Shown here: positions 1-5,471 of the stretch, piece by piece
Layout: every line of letters begins with the position of its first letter
Position numbering within the stretch: the first letter of the stretch is position 1
From: Candidatus Cloacimonadota bacterium
GTDB taxonomy: Bacteria; Cloacimonadota; Cloacimonadia; Cloacimonadales; JAJBBL01
NCBI GenBank assembly: GCA_020532365.1
Contig: JAJBBL010000153.1
Coordinates: forward strand, 1-5,471
DNA length: 5,471 nucleotides
Direction: 5' to 3'
The notes under the pieces: model-generated
Database searches by the model: none
What the model was told of the DNA's origin: nothing
Seen by the model: the letters and a program-made list of their open reading frames with translations, nothing else
Position numbers and translations under genes: made by a program

Positions 1-2766
1 CAGGTTGTTTACACTACCAAACAGTCTGATGTTTTGTTTTTGACCTAAGCGGATATTTTTTGTAAGTCTCAAGTTAGCCGATGATGTGTGTGGCATACTT
101 CTACTGTTAGTATCAAGTGCTTGTGTACCCTCTTCGTTCACTGGAGTATATGGAAGTCCAGATGAAATCGAGTAGATGAGGTTTATCGACAGGTCATCGA
201 GTGGGAATATATAATCGGTAAATGGAACCCACCATTCTTCGTCACGTCCGATACGGAATTCAAGATTCAGGTTAGCTGAGTGTCTTGTATCCCAGTCGAG
301 TGCAAACTCTCTCAAGTTTTTAGTTTCGTCACTTCTTGTAAGCCCTGAGTGGTTACCTTGAGCCCAAGCGAACGAGTATGAGACTGAACCTGCGATGAAG
401 TTTGAGAGCATTCTTTGCAAGGTAATATCGACACCTCTCGCGCTACCGTAGTCGTTAGAGATATACTGATACCATTTAATGTTATCATCTTCAGGGTCGA
501 TCATTTCTTTAAGGCTAACGTAGTTATAGATATTTTTATAATAAGCGGTAATATCCATCATATAGTCTTCCGCGAGTTGTCTTTGTAATCCAACCTCATA
601 TGTAACAGTGATCTGTGGTTCGAGGTTTGGGTTACCGACGTCGATACTTTCTTGGCTAAGAACTGCATCGATAGGTGTGGCGGTAGTGAATATATACTGC
701 ATTTGTGGTATTTGGTTTTGATAGTTATAAGCGAAGTGGATCACAGCTTTATCTGAGATTGGGTGTGACACACCGACTCGAGGTGAGACCATCACTCTAA
801 ACTTTTTAACTTTCTCTTCAGTAATTTCTTCCCAGCCGACTCTTTCATAAGAGCCATCTTCTTGTCTGATGAGGTAGTCATCGCCGAGGTACCAGAAGTC
901 AAATCTCATACCGATATTAGCGATCATACCTTCAAACTGCAATCTATCTTGCAGGTAGTATGCACCTTGCAAGGGGGTAGCTTTATAGCCATCGGTACGT
1001 CCTGACGATTCTTTAATAGCATCGTAACGACTTTGCTGTGTATAGACGATAAGTGAGTCGACTACTAAGTCTGGGTCATCGGTATCATATATTTTGATAA
1101 CATCTTCTACTACGCCATGTTTTTCGAGATATCTTTCGAGTCTCAACATATCTTCTCTTTGTGGGTTAAAGAGTCGATCTTTAACGATCTCGTGATGGGT
1201 AATTTCAAATCCTGTTTTAATATTATTAATCATATCCAACTGGTATTCGAAGTCAGTTCGAAGTGTCATAGTAGTAGTTCTATCGTCGATAAATCTTGAC
1301 CAATAGCTTCCTGGCGGTGTAAATCCTGGTATACTTCTTTCTCTGTCGCTACCGTAAACTCTATAAGCCCAGTAGTTAGAGCCAACATAACCGAAGGATG
1401 GATCATCAATAACCCCATTTTGCGATGAGTCTAAAGCCCAGATACCATCTCTATGGCTGACGTAGTTATCAGCGCTATATTCATAAGTTGGATCGAGTTT
1501 ATAGAAATCATTTCTATCGATACCGTTAGGTCCTTCGTTTCTATCTTTTCTAAACCAGCTACCTTTGACTTTGACGTTCATTTGTGGATTAATCAGGTGG
1601 TCGTAGGTAAACATATATTGGTCCATATTTTCTTCAACGAAGGCATAATGTTCCAATGCGTAGCGCCAGGCATGCGCATATGGATTCATTCTTGAGATAT
1701 CTGTTCTATAGGCAAACGAAACGGTTTGTCTCGGGTTATGTTTATAAGTAAGTTTTACGTTTGCGTTATAGGTGTTAAAGTTTCGTTCTTCGGTATCAAA
1801 AATCCAGAAGGAATCTCTATCGAGGTATGGATTCTTTCTTGGGTATCTGGTAACTAAGTTTACTAAGTCTTCATTCGGATCGGAAATGTAAAAGTCTCGA
1901 TATCTGGAGTCGTGCCACAAGGCAGCGGCGTTGATAAAGAAAGTGAATCTACATTTAAGGTCTGACTGAATAAACGGTAAGACTGGTCCACCAAGAGTCA
2001 TTTTCAACTCATCAGAGTTAGACGCTTTAGTTATAAGGTGATCAGAAATAGCTTCAACACTACCGGAATAGACACATCCACCGTCTCGTGTAACAATGTT
2101 AACTATACCTGACTGAGCATTACCGTATTCAGCGGTAAATCCACCGGTCATAACAACCATATCCGCGACAGCATTTCTGTCGATAGTCATAGCTGTTCCA
2201 CCGTCAACAGGGTCAGAGACTGACATACCGTCGATAGTATAGACTACTTCGTTTGAGCGTCCTCCTCGGATATGTAGGTCACCACCTACTTGCACAGCTC
2301 CTGCTTGCAGGGCTATGATACCTTCGAGGTTATCCACGGCAAAATTTTCCATAGCTTCCTGGGTAATTGTCTTTGACGTACCTGTTTTACCGGGGTCGAT
2401 AGGATCTTTTCGTGCGGTAAAGACTAATCCTTCGATTTCAACAGCATCTCTTGCAATAACTATGTTTAGAGTAGCTGTTTCGTTAACATTAATTCTTTGG
2501 CCATTATACCTTGAAGGCTTATAGCCTATATGTTGACACACGACGTCATAAGATCCGACGGGTATATTAATTAATATGTACGTACCGTCTTCCTTAGCCA
2601 TCACTCCGAGAACTGGGTTTGTATCAGCCAAAATTACATTTGCGTATGGTACTGGCTTGCCATCTGTATCCCTTACTCTACCGGCAAGTCTTCCAGTAGT
2701 TTGAGCAAAAATCATCCCTATTGAGAAGATCAGGAAAACAATGGTGAATACAACTCTTCTCTCCAT
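1..2766 (-). CDS. TonB-dependent outer-membrane receptor, 3' end cut by window edge
   Basis: This protein should form an outer-membrane beta-barrel that imports a ligand using energy from TonB-ExbBD; the ligand cannot be told from sequence. The frame is open without a stop for 922 codons from ATG at 2766 to the window edge. Residues 1-21 form a signal peptide (basic MERR, hydrophobic core, cleavage likely before Q22). About 24-105 is a carboxypeptidase-regulatory-like Ig-type domain (GRLAGRVRDTDGKPVPYANV). A TonB-box-like stretch (EIEGLVFTA) follows near 110-118. The plug spans about 125-230, with RGGRSNEVVYTIDG at 167-180 and GGFTAEYGNAQSGIVNIVTR at 208-227. The rest is barrel, with family landmarks YYLQDRLQFEG near 603, SPRVGVSHP near 661 and VGNPNLEPQ near 710. 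The last visible residues, NIRLFGSVNNL, resemble the usual last strands, so probably only a few tens of residues are missing. A strong Shine-Dalgarno supports the start. No SusD-like partner is visible, but the downstream side is cut off. Confidence 0.94.
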   Translation of the reverse strand, partial: MERRVVFTIVFLIFSIGMIFAQTTGRLAGRVRDTDGKPVPYANVILADTNPVLGVMAKEDGTYILINIPVGSYDVVCQHIGYKPSRYNGQRINVNETATLNIVIARDAVEIEGLVFTARKDPIDPGKTGTSKTITQEAMENFAVDNLEGIIALQAGAVQVGGDLHIRGGRSNEVVYTIDGMSVSDPVDGGTAMTIDRNAVADMVVMTGGFTAEYGNAQSGIVNIVTRDGGCVYSGSVEAISDHLITKASNSDELKMTLGGPVLPFIQSDLKCRFTFFINAAALWHDSRYRDFYISDPNEDLVNLVTRYPRKNPYLDRDSFWIFDTEERNFNTYNANVKLTYKHNPRQTVSFAYRTDISRMNPYAHAWRYALEHYAFVEENMDQYMFTYDHLINPQMNVKVKGSWFRKDRNEGPNGIDRNDFYKLDPTYEYSADNYVSHRDGIWALDSSQNGVIDDPSFGYVGSNYWAYRVYGSDRERSIPGFTPPGSYWSRFIDDRTTTMTLRTDFEYQLDMINNIKTGFEITHHEIVKDRLFNPQREDMLRLERYLEKHGVVEDVIKIYDTDDPDLVVDSLIVYTQQSRYDAIKESSGRTDGYKATPLQGAYYLQDRLQFEGMIANIGMRFDFWYLGDDYLIRQEDGSYERVGWEEITEEKVKKFRVMVSPRVGVSHPISDKAVIHFAYNYQNQIPQMQYIFTTATPIDAVLSQESIDVGNPNLEPQITVTYEVGLQRQLAEDYMMDITAYYKNIYNYVSLKEMIDPEDDNIKWYQYISNDYGSARGVDITLQRMLSNFIAGSVSYSFAWAQGNHSGLTRSDETKNLREFALDWDTRHSANLNLEFRIGRDEEWWVPFTDYIFPLDDLSINLIYSISSGLPYTPVNEEGTQALDTNSRSMPHTSSANLRLTKNIRLGQKQNIRLFGSVNNL

Positions 2767-2798
2767 TAAAACTCCTCCCTTAATCTATTGTCATTCAT
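2766..2798 (-). other. Possible 10-codon leader mini-ORF overlapping the receptor start
   Basis: ATG at 2798 opens a frame coding MNDNRLREEF and ends with TAA at 2768-2766. The last A of this stop is the first base of the receptor ATG (TAATG overlap). A GAGGA lies about 11 bases before the mini-ORF ATG, at a longer than ideal distance. The receptor's Shine-Dalgarno lies inside the mini-ORF, so a ribosome translating it would cross that site. The layout would fit translational coupling or a leader peptide. A frame this short can also arise by chance, and I know of no matching leader, so I rate it as a candidate only. Confidence 0.2.
2772..2780 (-). promoter_or_regulatory. Ribosome binding site of the TonB-dependent receptor gene
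   Basis: The minus strand reads AGGGAGGAG here, followed five bases later by the ATG at 2766. It is the strongest Shine-Dalgarno match in the window. It fixes the receptor start ahead of the signal peptide and suggests efficient translation independent of the upstream gene. Confidence 0.85.
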
Positions 2799-2819
2799 AA
2801 ATAACTACTTCCTCATTCA

Positions 2820-2848
2820 ACATCAATACACTATGATATCTATGTCAA
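2820..2848 (-). promoter_or_regulatory. Weak candidate promoter before the receptor gene
   Basis: A perfect sigma70-type -35 hexamer, TTGACA, occupies 2848-2843 at the very end of the lipoylation gene. At the normal spacing there is no good -10 box: 17 bases on gives TGATGT and 14 bases on gives TATTGA. A second weak pairing is TTGATG at 2826-2821 with TATTTA 17 bases later. Neither is convincing. TTGACA also encodes the end of the upstream protein (Leu-Thr codons in frame plus neighbours), and the organism's promoter consensus is unknown. I list it because the 73-base gap is the only place in the window where a new promoter would be expected. Confidence 0.2.
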
Positions 2849-3688
2849 ATCTTTTTTCTCTATTACTCTCTTTTTTATGTTCCAATTATCAGTTGAATAC
2901 TTCTCTCTTTCCAAGTAAACTGCCAACTCACACTCTTTTTCAAGTAGCTCGTCGGCAAAAAAGAAAGTTTCCTCAACCCATTCTTCTTGAAACCCTTCTA
3001 TCAGTTTTTCCACAACCTCTAAAAAGGTCAACTTTCTTTGCAGGATCGACTCCAAAGAAATAGTTCTTCTTTCCAACATACTCGCCACTCGCAATCTCTC
3101 ATCCTCAGTGAGTGACGGCATATATTTAGCAACGGCCACCTGATTTTTTTCTCTCAAAATTGAGCCGTGTTGGAGAAATGCCAGATTATTTCTTGTCTGT
3201 GCGCTGCCAATCATTTTTTTTCTTTTGTAGTTAATTTCGTACTTAGAGCTACTGGTAAAGCAGGGATTTCCCAGCTGTTTTTGTTCATTAGAACTCAGCA
3301 TTTCCCGCTCCATATCTGCGTCCACTCCAAGTTTTTTCAATCCGGCGAGTAGCGCTTTAGAAATACGTAGATAAGTATCTGAAATTCCACCTTCCATAGT
3401 ATCGGTCAATTTTGATATAACTGCATAGGTAACCTCATCTTCGTGAAGCACGAGTCTACCGCCTGTTTGTCGTCTCACGTAGAGGTATTCTGAATTTTCG
3501 ACCATTTTTAGGTCTAACTCATTCTCAAAATTTTGGTTATATCCACACGAGAATGCCGCTGGCTCCCAGTCATAGAATCTGATAGTTGGTGGTGACTCAC
3601 CGTTAGTCACCCCTTGATAGATAGCATCATCTATAGCCATATTCATATAAGGGTGTTCCCTACCGGTAACAAGTATTCTCCATTCCAT
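2840..3688 (-). CDS. LplA/LipM-family lipoate or octanoate protein ligase/transferase
   Basis: This 282-residue cytoplasmic enzyme belongs to the biotin/lipoate A/B ligase fold. It attaches lipoate, or an octanoyl precursor, to a lysine of lipoyl-domain proteins (2-oxoacid dehydrogenase E2, GcvH). Visible family motifs are MNMAIDDAI at 15-23, RFYDWEPAAFSCGYNQN at 37-53, RRQTGGRLVLHEDEVTYAV at 72-90, the lysine-bearing KKMIGSAQTR at 157-166, LQHGSI at 172-177 and the C-terminal KYSTDNWN at 263-270. Cys143, in NPCF, sits where LipM octanoyltransferases carry their catalytic cysteine. Length and motifs resemble Bacillus LipM (about 280 residues) more than E. coli LplA (about 340), so I favour octanoyltransferase or a single-domain ligase. 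I cannot decide the donor substrate from sequence. The ATG at 3688 lies five bases after the purM stop and has only a weak upstream GAGATGA, which points to translational coupling with purM. It is probably the last gene of the operon before the receptor. Confidence 0.9.
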   Translation of the reverse strand: MEWRILVTGREHPYMNMAIDDAIYQGVTNGESPPTIRFYDWEPAAFSCGYNQNFENELDLKMVENSEYLYVRRQTGGRLVLHEDEVTYAVISKLTDTMEGGISDTYLRISKALLAGLKKLGVDADMEREMLSSNEQKQLGNPCFTSSSKYEINYKRKKMIGSAQTRNNLAFLQHGSILREKNQVAVAKYMPSLTEDERLRVASMLERRTISLESILQRKLTFLEVVEKLIEGFQEEWVEETFFFADELLEKECELAVYLEREKYSTDNWNIKKRVIEKKDLT

Positions 3689-3693
3689 AGTTA

Positions 3694-4716
3694 TCAGTAT
3701 TTCATCTCTACGCTGAGACTTTCTCCTTTTTTCTCTCTAATTCGACCAATGACGACAGCTTCTGCATCAACTCCCAACAATTCATCAGCTACTGTTTCCG
3801 GGGCTACTACTATGTACCCGATTCCCATATTGAAAGCTCTGTACATTTCTTCTAAGGCAATACCTCCACCTTTTTGGATCAACTCAAAGAGTGGAGGTAT
3901 TTCCCATTTATCACAATTTATTTCGGCGATGCAATTATTTGGCATAATCCTGGATAGGTTACCAGGGATACCGCCACCTGTTATATGCGCCATACCGTGT
4001 ATAATTTCTGGGGTTGCATATTCGCGGAGCATTTTATAGTAAGAACGATGAACTTTAAGTAGCGCTTCTCCTACAGTGCTTCCGAGCTCTTCCACATAGC
4101 TATCTACTTTAAGTCCAATCTTATCGAACAGAACTTTTCTCGCTAAGGTGTAGCCGTTTGTGTGTAGTCCAGACGATTTATACCCTATGATGACGTCATT
4201 AGGTCTAACTTCGGCGCCGTTGATAATTTTATCTCGTTCTACGCAACCGATGATAGTTCCGACCAGATCAAAATCCTCATCTTTGTATATATCGGGCATT
4301 TCAGCCATTTCTCCGCCGACTAAGGCGAGCTCATTTTCCACACAACCTCTGACCATTCCTTCGATGATTGATTCGATGCGAGCGGGCACCACTCTACTTA
4401 TACCAATATAGTCTAAGAAAAAGAGAGGTTTAGCCCCTTGGACGAAGATATCGTTCACACAGTGGTTGACGAGGTCTTCTCCTACTGTATCATAAACACC
4501 AGCTTGAAACGCAACGATAAGTTTAGTTCCAACTCCATCGGTACTGGAGACAAGAACCGGCTTATCCCATTCGGACATATCGAACGAGAACAGTCCTCCA
4601 AAGCCTCCTAAATCAGCTAAGACGCTTTTATTAAATGTTTGTTTAACTAATGTCTTAATCTTTGAGACGGCTTCATTCCCTGCCTCAATATCCACGCCGG
4701 ATTTTTTATAATCCAA
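3694..4716 (-). CDS. purM: Phosphoribosylformylglycinamidine cyclo-ligase (AIR synthetase)
   Basis: PurM catalyses the ATP-dependent ring closure of FGAM to aminoimidazole ribonucleotide (AIR), the fifth step of de novo purine synthesis, in the cytoplasm. The 340-residue length is normal for the family. Conserved blocks are in order: YKKSGVDIEAGNEAV at 3-17, GGFGGLF at 37-43, the ATP/phosphate-binding PVLVSSTDGVGTKL at 53-66, DLVNHCVNDIFVQGAKPLFF at 81-100, LVGGEMAEMP at 132-141, SSGLHTNGYTLARK at 181-194, HITGGGIPGNL at 244-254 and FNMGIGYIVV at 295-304. The usual GGETAEMP has Met137 in place of Thr. The start is TTG at 4716: an in-frame TAA lies at 4731-4729, no ATG or GTG comes between, and AAGGAG sits eight bases upstream. 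The gene begins one base after the stop of the small membrane protein and ends five bases before the lipoylation gene, so it is in mid-operon. No PurR box or purine riboswitch is visible before it. Confidence 0.97.
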   Translation of the reverse strand: MDYKKSGVDIEAGNEAVSKIKTLVKQTFNKSVLADLGGFGGLFSFDMSEWDKPVLVSSTDGVGTKLIVAFQAGVYDTVGEDLVNHCVNDIFVQGAKPLFFLDYIGISRVVPARIESIIEGMVRGCVENELALVGGEMAEMPDIYKDEDFDLVGTIIGCVERDKIINGAEVRPNDVIIGYKSSGLHTNGYTLARKVLFDKIGLKVDSYVEELGSTVGEALLKVHRSYYKMLREYATPEIIHGMAHITGGGIPGNLSRIMPNNCIAEINCDKWEIPPLFELIQKGGGIALEEMYRAFNMGIGYIVVAPETVADELLGVDAEAVVIGRIREKKGESLSVEMKY

Positions 4717-4717
4717 T

Positions 4718-4927
4718 TTACTCGCTCCTTATATCTTTTTGTTCAGTTTGATTCACTGGTTTAAAGAAATCGGCAACAACTTTGAATCTTATCACAGCTG
4801 AGCTCTTAATCAGATAGATAACCAAGATGAGAAGGAGCAGTTTAACAAGCCAGTTAGACCATTGGCTACTCTTTCTTCTTCTCTTCTCTTCTGAACTTCT
4901 TCGAATCTCTTCATCCAGGATCTTCAA
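4718..4927 (-). CDS. Small single-pass membrane protein of unknown function
   Basis: I do not recognise this 69-residue protein. Residues 1-23 are highly charged, with a basic cluster EEKRRRKSS at 13-21. A single hydrophobic helix follows at about 24-41 (NWLVKLLLLILVIYLI), then a polar tail of about 28 residues ending TEQKDIRSE. By the positive-inside rule the N-terminus should be cytoplasmic and the tail outside the inner membrane. There is no lipobox, cysteine or leucine-zipper pattern such as FtsL or FtsB would show. The start is TTG at 4927: TAA lies two codons upstream in frame, a GAGGA sits seven bases before it, and the next possible starts fall inside the hydrophobic segment. The frame lies 13 bases after the aminotransferase and one base before purM, and carries the purM ribosome binding site in its 3' end. 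The tight packing and good Shine-Dalgarno make it likely to be a real gene; its role is unknown. Confidence 0.75.
   Translation of the reverse strand: MKILDEEIRRSSEEKRRRKSSQWSNWLVKLLLLILVIYLIKSSAVIRFKVVADFFKPVNQTEQKDIRSE
4725..4730 (-). promoter_or_regulatory. Ribosome binding site that fixes the purM TTG start
   Basis: The minus strand reads AAGGAG, eight bases ahead of the TTG at 4716. It lies inside the last codons of the upstream small gene (the Arg-Ser region), whose TAA at 4720-4718 falls between the site and the start. With the in-frame stop at 4731-4729, this leaves TTG as the only sensible purM start and implies coupled translation. Confidence 0.8.
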
Positions 4928-4934
4928 TCTTTAT

Positions 4935-4939
4935 TCCTC
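4935..4939 (-). promoter_or_regulatory. Ribosome binding site that fixes the TTG start of the small membrane gene
   Basis: The minus strand reads GAGGA, ending seven bases before the TTG at 4927, in the short gap after the aminotransferase stop at 4943-4941. It is the main evidence that the small downstream frame is translated and begins at TTG. Confidence 0.7.
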
Positions 4940-4940
4940 G

Positions 4941-5471
4941 TTAGATTAAAGCTAACAAGCCCTCTTTAAGTCTTTTGACCCCTTCGATGAGATTTTCCAT
5001 ACTTGTCGCATAAGAAAACCTTACGAAATCGTCAACTCCAAAAGCCAAGCCGGGCACTAAAGCTATGCGATTATTTTCCAACAAGTACTCGCAAAGGCCT
5101 ACTGAATCCTTAATTCCACGGTTATTATTTTTTATATAGTAAGAAATATTTGGCATCGTATAGAAAGCACCTTCTGGTTTAAGGCAGGTGACATTCGGGA
5201 TTTCGTTCAACGCATCAACCAAATAATCTCTTCTTTTTTCAAACTCTACTCTCATCTTCTCAATAGAGCCATCATCTTCTGTTAAAGCTGCCAAAGAAGC
5301 TTTCTGGCTGATCGAGCATACGTTTGAAGTTGTATGTTCTTGAATTCTGGTAGCTCTGCTAATTATCTCTTGGGTACCGGCTGCGTATCCTAAGCGCCAT
5401 CCGGTCATTGCGTACCCTTTCGAAACGCCATTGATTACGACTGTAAGCTCTTTAAGCTCTGGTGACAGAGA
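4941..5471 (-). CDS. Class I PLP-dependent aminotransferase (aspartate aminotransferase-like), 5' part missing
   Basis: This is the C-terminal 176 residues of a fold-type I aminotransferase of about 395 residues; the N-terminal half lies beyond the right edge. The frame is open to the edge, so an ATG at 5408 is internal (the Met of YAMTGW), not the start. Residues 13-29 of the visible part (INGVSKGYAMTGWRLGY) hold the Schiff-base lysine K18 and, eight residues on, the phosphate-binding R26, matching the Lys258/Arg266 spacing of E. coli aspartate aminotransferase. Further landmarks are QEHTTSNVCSISQKA, PEGAFYTMPNI and VRFSYATS, whose Arg (visible residue 151) should bind the substrate alpha-carboxylate. 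The usual VPGSAFG reads VPGLAFG. The NGVSK..AMTGWR form fits the I-gamma subgroup, which includes bacterial AspC/AatA enzymes. These transfer amino groups between aspartate or related amino acids and 2-oxoglutarate; exact substrates cannot be fixed from this half. It is the first visible gene of the operon. Confidence 0.95.
   Translation of the reverse strand, partial: SLSPELKELTVVINGVSKGYAMTGWRLGYAAGTQEIISRATRIQEHTTSNVCSISQKASLAALTEDDGSIEKMRVEFEKRRDYLVDALNEIPNVTCLKPEGAFYTMPNISYYIKNNNRGIKDSVGLCEYLLENNRIALVPGLAFGVDDFVRFSYATSMENLIEGVKRLKEGLLALI

Noticed and set aside
1117..2524. Several plus-strand frames of 60 to 80 codons within the receptor gene
   Set aside because: They are antisense to an uninterrupted, well-conserved TonB-dependent receptor frame and have no features of their own.
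2767..2839. A rho-independent terminator between the lipoylation gene and the receptor
   Set aside because: I found no GC-rich inverted repeat followed by a T run on the minus strand in this gap.
2788..3063. A 91-codon open frame on the plus strand over the gap and the 3' end of the lipoylation gene
   Set aside because: Most of it is antisense to the conserved C-terminus of the LplA/LipM-family protein, and it shows no Shine-Dalgarno or recognisable motif.
3614..4039. A 141-codon open frame on the plus strand
   Set aside because: It lies antisense across purM and the start of the lipoylation gene, both of which have strong family motifs. The translation is low-complexity (Ser, Pro, Ile) with no domain I recognise, so it is a shadow frame.
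4717..4940. A purine riboswitch or PurR operator before purM
   Set aside because: The space upstream of purM is coding sequence for the small membrane protein, and I see no riboswitch-like stem-loops or PurR palindrome.
4941..5408. Reading the aminotransferase as a complete 155-residue gene from ATG at 5408
   Set aside because: The PLP lysine motif INGVSK lies just upstream in the same frame, which stays open to the window edge. The Met is internal and the gene is cut by the window.

Overview
The window looks like bacterial chromosomal DNA from a Gram-negative, didermic organism. All genes I can support lie on the minus strand, so transcription runs from high to low coordinates. The clearest clue to lineage is the large gene at the left edge. 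It encodes a TonB-dependent outer-membrane receptor of the kind with an N-terminal carboxypeptidase-regulatory-like domain and the plug motifs 'RGGRSNEVVYTIDG' and 'GGFTAEYGNAQSGIVNIVTR'. From general knowledge of such receptors I infer the FCB superphylum or a related candidate phylum (Cloacimonadota, Marinimicrobia, WOR-3 or similar). This placement is a guess from one protein style. The DNA is moderately AT-rich throughout, with no obvious break in composition.

Layout in the direction of transcription: (1) the C-terminal part of a class I PLP-dependent aminotransferase (5471 to 4941, cut by the right edge); (2) a 69-residue single-pass membrane protein of unknown function (4927 to 4718), starting at TTG; (3) purM, AIR synthetase of purine biosynthesis (4716 to 3694), also starting at TTG; (4) a lipoate/octanoate protein ligase or transferase of the LplA/LipM family (3688 to 2840); (5) after a 73-base gap, the TonB-dependent receptor (2766 to beyond position 1). 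The first four genes are separated by only 13, 1 and 5 bases and very probably form one operon of housekeeping metabolism: amino-acid transamination, de novo purine synthesis and lipoylation of 2-oxoacid dehydrogenase or glycine cleavage proteins. They share no single pathway. The receptor may be read through from this operon or have its own promoter in the short gap, where there is a strong ribosome binding site and a 10-codon mini-ORF that overlaps its start codon by one base.

There is no gene-free stretch above 300 bases. I see no RNA gene, CRISPR array, insertion sequence, origin or convincing terminator. The open frames on the plus strand are antisense shadows of the five genes. I did not find an undescribed system. 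The points most worth a second look are the uncharacterised small membrane protein, the mini-ORF before the receptor, and the chemistry of the lipoylation enzyme.
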